A stretch of DNA of 64,000 nt from Euryodendron excelsum (GCA_033060915.1 CM065378.1:10373001-10437000); one strand, 5' to 3'. Shown: positions 28,404 to 40,477, counted from the first letter of the stretch. The notes: a model not told the origin generated them from the sequence alone. Translations and numbers: made by a program.

Positions 28404-28967
28404 TTTTCCTTCTCTCTTCCCCTTTTTTGCGTGAGTGAGAGTTACTGAAATTTGCATTTCTCTCTAATTTCAAACCTTGGTGCATGTCTCAAGAAGTATG
28501 AAGTTCTGAAATATACGGGATGCTTATTAATATACTTTATCTGAATTGATATGTTAGAATGTACAACATGTGCATACAGAGTTGATATGTTAGAATGTAC
28601 AACATGTGCACACAGAGGAGAGACAACCATGACTTCCCACATAATCCTTTACAATGAGAAGGCATGGAGTTCCAAGAAACCGTGAAGTTATCAATTGTAA
28701 TCCAATAGCTCTTTTTCTAACCAAAGGATTTACTTGTCAAAAAAAAAAAGAAAAGAATCAGAACGAGTACCAAAGGATTCATTCTTCTAACCTCAGTTGA
28801 AACCACCCCCCACCCCCCAGCGCTTTTCCTTCTCTCTTCCCTTTTTTTCTGTGAGTGAGAGTTACCGAAATTTGCCTCTTTCTAATTTCAAACCTTGGTG
28901 TGTGTCTCAAGAAGTATGAAGTTCTGAAATATACAGGATGCTTATTAATATACTTCATCTGAATTGT
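28262..28967. repeat. Interspersed duplicated blocks in the DRL1 5'-UTR intron
   Basis: Two blocks alternate. Block A (TTAGAATGTACAA-type, about 100 bases) is at about 28262-28362 and 28548-28648. Block B (about 145 bases, from TTTTCCTTCTCTCTTCC to the ATACTT near its end) is at about 28403-28548 and 28825-28967. The order A-B-A-B implies one duplication of an A+B unit followed by an insertion between the last A and B. Confidence 0.75.
28366..28403. repeat. Poly-C tract of 38 bases
   Basis: An uninterrupted run of 38 C on the plus strand, in the intron upstream of the DRL1-like gene. A shorter, interrupted C tract occurs at the matching place in the second repeat (about 28805-28818). Such runs are rare in plant DNA and prone to length error. 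Confidence 0.9.
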
Positions 28968-29026
28968 AAGGAGGAAAGCTAGGAACATATATCAGTGCCT
29001 CAGAAAGCAAATCCAATTTTCTGCAG

Positions 29027-29935
29027 ATGGCATTGGTTGTGATCTGTGGACAACCATGCAGTGGGAAGTCAACAGCTGCACTCTGCGTAGCGGAGGCTGT
29101 CAAAGGCACAGATTCCATATCAACGGTCAGAATAATTGATGAAACTTCCTTTCATCTTGATTGAAACCAAAGCTATGCTGACATGACTGTGGAAAAGAAC
29201 TTAAGAGGAGTTCTGAGGTCTGAAGTTGATAGATCCTTGTCGAAAGATAATATTATTATAGTTGATTCTTTAAACAGCATAAAGGGTTACAGATATGAAC
29301 TATGGTGTTTGGCTCGCGCTGCAGGAATAAAATATTGTGTTCTTTATTGTGATGTTGAAGATACCAATTGTAGAAAATGGAATGAAGAACGCACGGAGAG
29401 AGGGGAAGCCTTATATGACGACATGATATTTGAAGATTTGGTAAGAAGGTTCAAGAAACCAGATGGTAGAAATAGATGGGATTCTCCTTTGTTTGAATTA
29501 TGGCCGTCTAAAGATGGTATAGAAAAGTCTTCTCCGGCCATTTTAGATGCTGTCTTGTATCTTACAAAAAAAGTGGACTAAAAAACGAAGGATGTTAGAG
29601 TTTTGCAGCCTACAATTGCAACACAAACTGCACGAGTTTCTGAGGCCAATTCTCTTTATGAGATGGACAGAGCGACCCAAGAAGTCGTTAATGCTATCAT
29701 GGAAGCACAATCTCAGGCAATTGGGGGCCCTGTGAATGGAATTACTCTTGGCCAGGGTTTACCAACTATCAATATCTCAAGAACAGTTGGGCTGCCGGAG
29801 ATACGTACGCTGCGGAAAACTTTCATAAAATTGACAGGGCAATCAAGCTTAAGCGGTCCACCACCACCTTCCGATGCAGAGAGTGCAAAAAGGATGTTCG
29901 TGGATTACTTGAACAGAGAATTAGAAACTGCTTGA
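29027..29935 (+). pseudogene. DRL1: DRL1/KTI12 (Elongator-associated) reading frame with two in-frame stops
   Basis: KTI12/DRL1 is a P-loop protein that binds tRNA and regulates Elongator, which modifies wobble uridines. The frame runs 302 codons from ATG 29027 to TGA 29933, the length I remember for Arabidopsis DRL1, and matches it throughout without indels: P-loop GQPCSGKST (residues 8-16), RIIDE, the VDSLNSIKGYRYELWC block, FEDLVRRF, RNRWDSPLFELWP, and a GQSSLSGPP tail. Two codons are stops: TGA at 29162-29164 (codon 46, after HLD, where relatives have Arg, so CGA to TGA) and TAA at 29579-29581 (codon 185, where Arabidopsis has Ser). A CTGCAG acceptor directly before the ATG and a GTAAGC donor at 26789 suggest a 2.2-kb 5'-UTR intron, so this is not a processed retrocopy. 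AATAAA is at 30062. Either a recent pseudogene or sequence error at two bases. Confidence 0.85.
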
Positions 29936-30533
29936 AGACAGATCTGCGTGATTAAGAGCTCAAGTTACTTTATGCTGACATACGAGTGAGAGAGGGAAAA
30001 TTGCAAGCAAGATGTCTTTGTTTGAGCCTTTTTGCACTCTGTTTTCTGACATTTTCATTACAATAAAAATAAATGTTTCGTTTCATATTTCTTCAACATA
30101 GAAGGGTTGTACTTGATTAAGTGTTTCTTTCATGGTAAAACTTCGAAATTTCATTACTAGGAAGAAAATTTCGTTTGAAGTTCTGAAAATCATGCCAAGA
30201 AAAATTCATTTGAAAATTTAAGCATCTACTGCGACTGAGCATCAATTACTGACCTAGCAATTGATGATGGGCCAAGTTGATGCGTCCAGCATCCGACTGA
30301 GTATAAGTCAATGCTGATTTTAGATGTTCTGATTAAAACTAATGCCCCACACATTGAAAGAGTTGGCTTCCATTCAAGAAAAATCTTGTTGCCAGCCTGG
30401 GGGATGTATTGTCAAGTCTTAGTCGACATCATTGCAGTGATGTAAAAGAGAATTACATGAAGAATGGATTTGGTTTTTACTTCAACTATAAGAAGGCTTC
30501 AAGACTAGGCATATATATGCTTTAAACAGTCAA

Positions 30534-30752
30534 GAGTTTGTTTGGTATAATTTTTTTTTTATTTTTTTATTTTGTTTTTTTTGGCTTATAAACAAAAGTC
30601 AATTTTTATTTTTATTTTTTTACCTTCATAAGCTAAAACATGTAGAAAAGCAAAATAAAAAAAGCAAAAAGCTGTAAATTTTTTACGTTTTTGCTTATAA
30701 GTCAAAAAAGCTTACTCAAAAAAATTTAAAAAAAATTAAACCAAACGGGCCC
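30534..30752. mobile_element. Small foldback MITE
   Basis: The ends read GAGTTTGTTTGGTATAATT and, inverted, GGGCCCGTTTGGTTTAATT. The flanks are CAA and TAA, a TAA duplication with one change. Inside, GGCTTATAAACAAAA and TTTTGCTTATAAGTC form a second inverted pair, so almost the whole 219 bases can fold. Confidence 0.55.
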
Positions 30753-31524
30753 TAAGTATCTATCTCTCACAAGTGGCCCAATGGTCGACTAGTTCTATGC
30801 TAAACATAAGATCTTAAATTCGATCTCTTCTTATGTTTTATTGTAACAAGCTATCATGCATACAATGCATAAAGTTTAGTCGACTAGTTTTTATGTTAAA
30901 CATGATATTTAAAATTCGGTTTTTTTCTATATTTCCTTGTCACAAGCCATCATTCATATAATGTTTAAAGTTTACATCGTCCGTAAATAATATATATATA
31001 TATATATAATGTGTGTGTGTTTGTCTGCCTCTAAAGTCTCACATGTAGGGCAACACTTGATGAATTGAAATTGGCTGCAAATATTCAAACCTACCTCTTC
31101 CTAATATTCCCTTGTTTTTCCCTGATATAATAGTATTTTCAGTTGGTGTGTTTAGACGTAGCTAAACAACCAAATTATCGTGACACATTCTGATTTGGTG
31201 GTTATATCGGGAAAATATATTTTGATAATGCAGTAAACTTGTAAAGTCGGTCTTCAAGCAGATGGTGAACTGCTCCGGTAATCTAGGAGAAAAATAGGGG
31301 TGAGGGATACCGTTGCGGTGCCTACTAAGGACACTTCGATGTCAAAATTAGGTTTCTGAAGATGATTGTCTCTCCACGTGGCAGTATGACATTAGAGAAC
31401 TTGACTTGTGATAGGGTAATAGGGGAGTGGTTGTCCAACTTTACACGTGACGTTCCCTTAGGCGTGGGTCAAAGGAGGGAGGTGACTACCTCCTGCTACA
31501 CGCGAAGTCGTGGAGTTGAACTAA

Positions 31525-31693
31525 TACTTTGTTTGGAATTAATGTTTTATTTGAAATTCAAATTTTCAGTTAGAAAAGTAAAGTAAAAGAAAAACGAGAG
31601 AGAAAAGAGAACAAAAATATTTTTTTATTTTATTTATTTTTTCTTAATATTTTTTTATTTCTACTAAAAATTTGAATTCTAAACGAAGCGTAC
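31525..31693. mobile_element. Candidate foldback MITE
   Basis: Left end CTTTGTTTGGAATTAA and, inverted, right end CTTCGTTTAGAATTCA enclose an AT-rich core. No clear target duplication was seen. Confidence 0.35.
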
Positions 31694-33217
31694 ATGTTTT
31701 TTTATTTTTTTTAAAGAATGTCTTGAGCATCCTATTATTCTGAGAGTTCACCCTCAACCACTGAACCACCTGTCCAGATTCATATTAACGTTTGTCGTTA
31801 GTAGGCCATTTAACGAAGGAGGTGCTTATATATGTTACTGGGGGAAATAAGAAATGGAAGTGTTATTTCAAAAGAATATCAGTATTCTTTTACAATTTTT
31901 ATAAATAGTGTAATTTTAAAATGAATACCTAACCCTGCCCCATGTGGCATGCATATTGATGTGACACTATGCTAGTTGTCGTATAAGGCACTGTTAAGTT
32001 AGCAACATTATTAAAGCACCGAATTATCCTCCATTTGGCAAATTCTAATCCAAAGACTCGTGATGTTTTCACATTTAAATACTCGTTTAGTGCGGCCCAC
32101 TTACAGCCGTTGATTTGAGAGGAAAACACGACCACCATGCACATTTATTTTGAAAGTATACAACATTGACGGTCTTGATTTTTTCTGTCAGCACCTCAAG
32201 TCTGTACGCGCTGTCACTCTAGCATTTTCTAAGTGGGTTTAGCTTTTCCGGTCTGGCTTACGCTCGTAAACAGTTTCGAAAACACAATCAAAACAAACAC
32301 TATTTTTCCTGAATTTTATTGTTAATTAATTGAAAGTGATTTGATTTGATATGTTTGTCTAGACTCTCCTCCAATCCCAAAAGCTGTCCCCTCTCTCTCC
32401 TCCTTTTCTCTCTACATGTCAATGGCGAATCCAAACTCGTTGTAGCTATCTCAACGGTAATTCTGCATCTATACTCACTACAACTCAACGACCCGGTATG
32501 CCAAAACCCTAATCTTTTCAATTGTGCAATGTATGAAATTATGATCATTTCAATTTTTGTGTGTGTGTGTGTGTGTGTGTTTTGGATCTGATCTGTTTTT
32601 GTGATCTGAATGTGTCTCGCTAGATTGTTTACACGAAGACTCATGCGAATTATGATCACGGACTTTATTTTTTTGATTTTGTGAATGTTTGATGCCATAT
32701 CGCAGGTTGATCTGCAGGCGTTGCGAACTGGTTCTCTCACTCTGCAGGATCGGGTTTGAAAGCTGGTTCTCAGTATTGACATTGCAGGATTGCGTTGGTT
32801 GATTGACGGGGAAGGGCGGTTTTCTATTTCGATATTTGGTATCGTTTGGAGTTACATTTATAATCTAAATTATTTGGATTCTCCGGGATCAAAGGAGTGG
32901 GTACTTCATCCATAATTTGGCATTCAATCGGCTGTTTGTGATTTGAATTGTGTATGTTTCCGATGGTTTTATGACGAATATGCATTGTAAGATCTCTTAA
33001 TTATGTGATTCCAAAGATATACTATGGGCGCATTTTGTGGAGGTGAAGCCTGTTTAAAAGGGCGGTTGTTTCAATGCTGGTAGGCGTTGCTGGAAATGTT
33101 GATAATAGATATTGGAGCTTTCATGGTATGACAGGTTATGGTTTTCACATTTCTTGGAGATTTCGGTCAAAACAATAGTTTTTGTTAGTGGGTTTTGTTA
33201 GGTTGCAGAATTTGGAC

Positions 33218-34078
33218 ATGAGAAGTCCCTGGATCAGTAAATTATCGGTAATATTCGGCCCCAGACCGCCGCGCAACTGGTTACTCTTGTGTCTTATAGG
33301 CATCCTTGTAGTGATTGCACTATTAGGGTCTTCTTCTTCGAGTACTTTCGACTCTGTAGCTTCCACTGCAAGGCCTGACATCTACACAAATTACAGAAGA
33401 TTAAGGGAGCAAGCAACAAGTGATTACTTGGAGTTGAGGTCTTTGTCATTAGGAGATACTCATCCAAGGGAGTTTAGACTTTGTGGCAGAGAAAGAGAGA
33501 ATTATGTACCTTGCTATAACGTGTCTGAAAATTTGTTAGCTGGGTTTAAGGATGGAGAGGAGCTTGATAGGCATTGTGACGTATCTCGAGAACAACAGCA
33601 ATGTTTGGTTCGTCCTCCTAAGGACTATATGATCCCTCTGAGGTGGCCGACTGGTAAGGATGTGATATGGAGTGGAAATGTGAAGATTAGCAAAGACCAA
33701 TTCCTCTCTTCTGGAAGCATGACAAAAAGGTAATTCTTATAGATCCAAGCTAATTGTGACGTTGAGCCTCTGCATGAAACTTGTATCCACACTCTATTGA
33801 TCCCATTTGCACATGCTTAGAGTTTGTATATTGACTTTTCAGCTAATGACTGCTTATTTGGAAAATTCTCCCTTTGTTTATTTATCTAACAATCTTTGCA
33901 GGTTAATGCTACTAGAAGAGAATCAAATTGCCTTTCACTCTGAGGAAGGATTGATCTCTGATGGTGTCAAAGATTACTCTCACCAAATAGCAGAGATGAT
34001 AGGGTTGGGAAGTGACTTTGAATTTCTTCAAGCTGGTGTAAGTAGATGCTTGAATCTGCAAAACACCATATGTTTTGC

Positions 34079-34109
<31 letters not shown>

Positions 34110-37100
34110 AACTAATTGACAACACTGTAGAAACATTTTATTGTGTTATATATCTTTCTAATACGTTTCAATTACAGGTGCGCAATGTATTAGATATTGG
34201 TTGTGGGTTTGGCAGCTTTGGGGCTCATTTGCTCTCACTCAAGTTAATGGCTGTTTGTATTGCGGCGTATGAGGCAACAGGTAGCCAAGTTCAGTTGGCC
34301 CTTGAGAGAGGTCTTCCGGCAATCATTGGCAACTTTGTTTCAAGACAGCTTCCATATCCATCTTTGTCATTTGACATGGTTCACTGTGCTCAATGTGGTA
34401 TTTTCTGGGACAAAAAAGGTACTTTGAGTTGATGGCCTAAGATTCTTTTCCACTTGGTTTACATATATTTATTACAAAGTTTATTGCTTAATTAGAGATT
34501 TTAATACCTATTCCTTTGAGATTTTGATTGCCCATAACGGCTAGTGTCTTAAGGCCTACATAAAAGCTCATTTGATCTTATTTGGGAGATACACCTGAGA
34601 TACATACCTATAATGCTTGTTATATTTGGTCATCTGTATTATATATTTTCTACACAGTTTTGTGGGCAACGGCGGCAGGGTTGAAGTTATGACCAATTTC
34701 ATGCCTGGATTTTCTTTTGGATGCGTCATATATTAAATTTGTCAACTATTTCTTTATTGATACTCCTTTCTGTTTAATTTCATTACATATTTTAGCTATT
34801 TTTTATATAGAACTCAAGTCAACTCAATAAACCTTTGTCCTAGTTAGTTGGGATTGGCTACATGAATCCATTTCCTCCAATTGATTATTTTTATACAGAA
34901 CTGTTGAACAAACTCTACTTATTCAATGAATTTGGTAATCAATTAATGTCTGGTCATTAAAGTTGTTTATTTATGAAATAACAGAGCAACAAAGTTCTAA
35001 CGCTATCAGCCTTGAGTTATTTTCTGCTTTAGTTGAGTCTTTTCTTGTCACGACCTAGACTTGTGTTGGCATGTGTTGAGCTCCACATCAGAAGTTGCCA
35101 TGGTCTTGTATATATAACTAGGAGTGATAAACCCAAACAATATCCCTTGTCTAGCTAGCCATTTTGGGCAAGTTATAGTTGTTACTGACAATATTAGAGA
35201 TGACCACGCATATGACTGTTTGGGGCTCGAGGGCATTGCAACACAATGTCAGTGATTGATTTTGGGATTGCTTTAGCATGGATACAGACACTGATATAAA
35301 TACAGACACAGGACACGATATTTTCCAAAAATGGGGATATGAACAACATGAATATGGAAAAATAATAGATATTTTATATATTTTTATTTGTTGGGTATAC
35401 GAATGTAACATCCACAATCCACCAAAAAAACACGATGAAAACAACTAAACAAGTTTACAATTATATCACAACAACTAAAAAGATAAGAATTTGAATAGTT
35501 GAATTTTGGTGTTTTAAAGTTGTGTAATTTAATAATATCTCACTCCTGCCACGTCCCAAAACCTGTCCAACTAAGGGATGCATGCCCCGACATACCGGGG
35601 ATGTTTTTACTAAAAAAAAAAATAGTAAAATTTCTGGACATGCTAGATGGCGTGTCCGACAGGTTTCGGAGGATAGGCAAACGGCACCTTAAACAGAGTG
35701 TTCGTGCTTCTTGGGATATTTCTGATCGAACGTGGGCCCTTCACGGGGATGCGAGGCAGTAAAGGGTGAAGATTGTAACAACCTCGACTAGCGTTGGCTT
35801 GTGTTGAGTCCAACATCAAAAGTTTGCATGATGTCTTGGGTATATAAGTAGGAGCTACGAACTTAAATGATATCCTCGGCTAGCACTTTTGGGCGAGTTT
35901 CCATGGTTGTTACTTTTCTTTTAGCTAAACTTCTCTTTCAAGGAAAATAATTGGTTAACAATATAAGAAGCAACGATAACTTTTTCTATTTATGAGGATT
36001 GTTTACTTCTAGGGAGGGATAGATAATAAACATATCCAACTGTGGAGTGCAAAACAGTTGCAGACATATGGAGGCAAGCTCCATGCCTACTAGCAGCATA
36101 TCCCTCTACCAGTGAACTTTTATGTCACTAGAAAAGTTAGATGCACTAAAATTTTACCATATAGAGGGGTTCACTAATAAAAAAAAAAAAAAATTATTGT
36201 AAGGGGGGGGGGGGCGTGTTCAGATCTTTGTTAGACAGTCTGCTAGGTGCACTTAACGCAAAGAAGCCTAGTCCATATTAATGGGTTAAGCAGAGACAAT
36301 CTTGGTTGGCCATTCCTCTCTATCATTGGCATTAAGAAATACCTCACCTTTTATTTTCCTTACTACTGTGTCTCAATCGCATCAATTTGGTCTTCCCCTC
36401 CTTTAGCAATGGAGAGACAATCTGCTAGGTGCACTTAATGCAAAGAAGCCTCATCTATATTAATGGGTTAAGCAGAGACAATCTTTGTTGGCCCTTCCTC
36501 TCTATCATTGGCATTAAGAAATACCTCACCTTTTCTCTTCCTTACTACTGTGTATCAATTGCATCAATTTGGTCTTCCCCTCCTTTAGCAATGCAGACGA
36601 TGCACTGTTCATCACTGGTTATATCTTTGTTTTGTTGTTGGAATAGTGATGTTGTTGTGGCGGTTGGGGAGAACAAGTGAAGAGGACATATTAGCAAAAT
36701 TGTATGAGAACTAGGAAGAATGTTTGATAATGACAAAACTTTCTGAAATTCTAATAAAATAATTGGAGCAGGGAACCCTATATGTGGATTGTAACTTGAA
36801 TTGGTGATATTCAAAGCCATGCCTAAAAACTGGGCAACTGTCATGTAATGAAGTAACCAGATCTGGATTCCTCTTTAATGTTCCTATATTTTGTGAAGAG
36901 CTAGCAGGATTGGAAGTGGGCAAATTTGATATAGTACTGTAACAAAAGAATATGGGCAGAAACAGATGGATATGCACAAGTAGTACATAGGCTATAATTC
37001 TATGATCTGAACGACCGTGTTACATATTGAGAAATATTGAAACATACAGAATGATATACATTAGGATGCATAGGGTCTGATTAGATGTTTCTTCTGTTGT

Positions 37101-40100
37101 CATTTGGTTAATTGAACAAGTGTCAGGAAGCCTCAGCAAGATTCGCAATTTTACAGTAATGGGTCTGATTTAGATGTATCTTTTGGTGTCATTTAGTTAA
37201 TTGAACAACTCTTAGGGAGCCTCAGCATGATACACAATTTTCTGGTAATGCTAAGTTAATGCACCCTTAAGTCCTTCAAATTAGGCTTCGGGTGCTTGGA
37301 AATATCTGGGAAAAGAAAAGGATCTTTAAAAAAAATTATTTTCCCTTATTCGGTTGTTGGGGGAACAATGGGGAAATAGAGGGTAGCTTAAATTCTTTGG
37401 AACCTTACAATTAACCATTTTGACCATGAACCAGTTCCTTGTCATTTGGGTCAGTTGCATGATTCAGACCACATATAATTGCATTTAAAAGGCCATGAAT
37501 TTCTTGCCCATATATTTTCTCTCATTGACAAGTTCTTTAATGCTTTACATATTACATTTTTTCATGAAATTTCCGTATTTCTTTTTTCATTGTATTTTTC
37601 TGTTTAGGTGCCATAAACAGGGTAGCATTTTGCTCTTGAATGGATTTGTCCCATTTGATAACTATGCAAGGGACAATTTCTTACTAATTTTGAGTGCTTT
37701 TTCTTTTCTTTTTTTGTTTGGTACATTACTTTGAGTGCACTTTTCTATGTGCATAAAAACTTCATTGCCGAAGAAGATAATATGAAAATCACCCTCTCCT
37801 GTGTCTGAAGTTGTCTTTATTCTAAGAAAAAAAATTACTTAATAAAAAAAGAGGATGTTTTCAAACAGTTACAGTTTGGTATTATATGCACACCCCTGAA
37901 GCAAGTTGGTTCTTAGAATAGATCTGGAATCAATATTTGCTTGTCAATCATTCGTTATTAGATTTTTAGTGTATTAAATGAGCTTATGGCTTTATGTTGA
38001 AATTTATACCCATTAATTTTAGCATATCTTGGAACAGTGATATTTGGGTCTTACATATTTACATTTTTCTCCCCTCTAATGAACTTTACAAATCAGATGG
38101 GATGTTCCTCATCGAAGTTGACCGGGTACTCAAGCCTGGAGGTTTCTTTGTGTTAACCTCACCCGCAATTCAGCCACTTGGAAATTCATTGAGCGCCAAA
38201 AAGGGTAGCATGTTAAAACCAATTGAAGAATTCACTGAAAGACTCTGTTGGAGTCTTTTGGCCCAACAAGATGAGACTTTCATCTGGCAGAAAACTGTGG
38301 ATGCTTATTGCTATATATCTGGGTAAGGCTAGTAATCATGACAAACGCACTTCCATGAATACTTTCTAATATTTCCTTGAATAGGGTTGGAGTATTATAT
38401 ATTGATATTATTCTGCATGTCATCATGTTCCTTTGCTTTTATTTTGGTCTACAACTTTGATTTTTTTCTTTTCCTTATTTGTTTTTCTGATTTGTCCTAA
38501 ATAAAGCCCCTCACTGTTTCCATTGTAGCAAGCAGAATGCTATACCTCTTTGTAAAGAAGGCCAGGATTCTCAATCATATTATCAACCGCTAGTACCTTG
38601 TATAAGTGGGACCACCAGCAAACGCTGGATTCCCATTCAGAACAGGTCTTCTGGTTCCCTTTTGAGTGCAGCTGAGCTTGAATTTCATGGAAAGTATTGT
38701 TCTAATGGAAACCTTTTACTTTTTATATAATTTTAAACTTTGGATGATTGTTGACCTGCTTCATTGTTAAATTTTGTCTTCTATCTCCGTGTGTAACAGA
38801 CCTGACAGAATATTCCCCATTAGCTCTCAGCTTATTCATTTTATTGATTCAGTTTTAACTTTTACCTTTGCAGGAGTCCAACCTAATGATTTTTTCGAAG
38901 ACTTGCAAAATTGGAAATCAGTGCTGAGAAACTATTGGTCTTTGCTTACACCCTTGATTTTCTCTGACCATCCAAAGAGGCCAGGAGATGAAGACCCATT
39001 ACCTCCATATAACATGATACGCAATTTGATGGACATGAATGCTCATTATGGGGGTTTCAATGCCGCATTCCTCGAAGAAAAAAAATCAGTTTGGGTGATG
39101 AATGTTGTACCCCTTGGGGCCCGTAATACGCTTCCTCTCATACTTGATCAAGGTTATGCCGGTGTTTTGCATGACTGGTAAGATAGGCTGATGTTTGTCA
39201 ACTTTTTTAGAAACTTTACTTTGGGCTAACAATGGTGACCTGTAGACTCTTGGGTTTGCAGGTCTCTGCATTGACTTTAATCTCAAGTAGTATTACTGTA
39301 GGCTCTTTCAGTTATGGAAGAGTCAAATTTATTGCTTTAAATTGAAAGCTCTTACCAATTAGGAACAGGTATGAACAAATTTATTGCTCTAACTTCAATG
39401 TTCTTACTAATTGGGCACAGGTGTGAACCCTTTCCCACCTATCCCCGAACATACGACATGCTTCATGCGAATGGGCTCCTCTCACACCTTATTTCTGAAG
39501 GATGCAGTATAGTAAACTTATTGTTGGAGATGGATCGTATTCTACGCCCGGAGGTAATTCTAATTGTATTTTGATAGTAAATGTATGTATCCAGGTGCGG
39601 ACCCAACAAGGGTCCAATGGGGGCAGCTGCCCCCACGGAAATGGCTGCTTCCACTGCTTTTAAAAAAAATTATGTGTATTTATTTGATCTTAGATTATAA
39701 ATATATGTTTTGCCCCACTGAATTCACAAATAGTTACATTTACTTCCCTCTGAATTTACTAATAACTATATATGCGCCCACTAAATATCAGTAAACTTAT
39801 AGTAAAAATATATATATATATCTTATTAACCCTTCATAATTTGGCCAAATAAACAACACAAACCCAATTAACCCTGTATTCATAGACTCTTGGTTACCTA
39901 AATCTCAAAATTCCTTCTCGAAATTTTGAACTTCAGCTAGCCAAATCTAGATTTAATGCTTGATATAGTTTACCTAGGCAGTGCCCCTTTTTCGGCGTCT
40001 TTAAAATGATTATCTCTTTATTTATTAAAGGAAATATATTGTCAATTAAAAAAATTTGTGTACGATGCTGTGTAAATTTTGCCCCTACTAAACAACAATC

Positions 40101-40477
40101 CTGGATCCCCGCCCCTGTATGTATCTGATTTCCTCTGCTTGAAAAGTGCCATTTCCTCTATCTTATTATTGATATGTTTCCCAAATCTCATTTGGAAAAA
40201 GAGAAGGCTGACATCTCTCTCTTGTACGGTGATGTTTAGACATGTGTCCACTTTTTGCTCTTGATCTCGCACTTTTCATATGATTAAACAGTCAATTTTG
40301 ATACGTAAAACAATTGTTTGATAGCAGGGATGGGTTGTAGTTAGTGATGAACAGGTGCCTATAGAGAAAGCACGTTCACTCGCCACGCAGATCCGCTGGG
40401 AAGCAAGGGTAATTGACCTTCAGGATGGCAGTGACCAGCGGCTACTTGTTTGCCAAAAGCCTCTTTTGAGAAAATGA
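33218..40477 (+). CDS. QUL1/QUL2: QUASIMODO2-like putative Golgi methyltransferase, 8 coding exons, one damaged splice donor
   Basis: DUF248-family type II Golgi membrane protein; QUA2 and its QUL relatives act in homogalacturonan synthesis and methylation. Coding exons: 33218-33729, 33902-34037, 34178-34418, 38097-38322, 38529-38689, 38874-39177, 39421-39553, 40328-40477. They join in frame to 620 residues. A membrane segment lies at about residues 17-35 after a short cytosolic tail. The SAM-binding motif [27 protein letters not shown], the [17 protein letters not shown] block, [26 protein letters not shown] and the final LLVCQKPL are all present. After exon 5 the frame requires a donor at 38690, where the sequence reads GAAAGT instead of GTAAGT; no nearby GT or GC donor keeps the frame, and retaining the intron adds a stop within about 15 codons. 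So it may be a recent pseudogene or mis-spliced. Intron 3 is 3.7 kb and intron 7 holds a hAT element. Confidence 0.85.
35047..35185. repeat. Dispersed repeat piece, first copy
   Basis: This segment matches about 35795-35920: ACTTGTGTTGGCATGTGTTG, then an ACATCA-AAGT core, TATATAACTAGGAG, and a TAGC-ATTTTGGGC end. The layout resembles the U3/promoter part of a plant LTR or TRIM element, but no paired LTRs or primer site were found. Confidence 0.4.
35795..35920. repeat. Dispersed repeat piece, second copy
   Basis: Second copy of the piece at 35047-35185, same orientation, about 75-80% similar by eye. About 600 bases of unrelated DNA lie between the two. Confidence 0.4.
36239..36600. repeat. 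182-base tandem repeat, two copies
   Basis: Units at 36239-36420 and 36421-36600 both start TCTGCTAGGTGCACTTAA and stay aligned to the AGCAATG near their ends, with about ten differences. They lie inside QUL intron 3. Confidence 0.85.
39592..40117. mobile_element. hAT-type non-autonomous element in QUL intron 7
   Basis: A 526-base element with ends CAGGTGCGGACCC and, inverted, CAGGGGCGGGGATCC, flanked by a perfect 8-base duplication TATGTATC (39584-39591 and 40118-40125). An 8-base target site and CAGGGGCGG ends are typical of plant hAT elements. There is no transposase. It sits between exons 7 and 8 and leaves both splice sites untouched. Confidence 0.85.

Larger units (their letters stand above)
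30070..33208. other. Gene-less stretch and QUL 5' leader region
   Basis: Intergenic DNA with two MITE-like elements (30534-30752 and about 31525-31693) and a TA/TG run near 30988-31020. From about 32350 it is probably the 5' UTR of the next gene: a CT-rich leader, possible GTAATT and GTATGC donors, and a TTGCAG acceptor at 33203-33208. A GT microsatellite lies at 32560-32581. A 160-codon minus frame at 32300-32782 is not credible. Confidence 0.5.
34419..38096. other. Long intron 3 of the QUL gene
   Basis: No coding sequence is supported in these 3.7 kb. The intron contains two related repeat pieces at about 35047-35185 and 35795-35920 (both with a TATATAA box and GGCTAGC/GCTAGCC-like motifs), a 182-base tandem repeat at 36239-36600, and poly-A and poly-G runs at 36180-36214. 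Flanking exons splice in frame across it. Confidence 0.6.

Noticed and set aside
32300..32782. 160-codon minus-strand frame
   Set aside because: It runs through a GT microsatellite (His-Thr repeats), has low-complexity ends and lies opposite the probable QUL 5' leader; no family resemblance.
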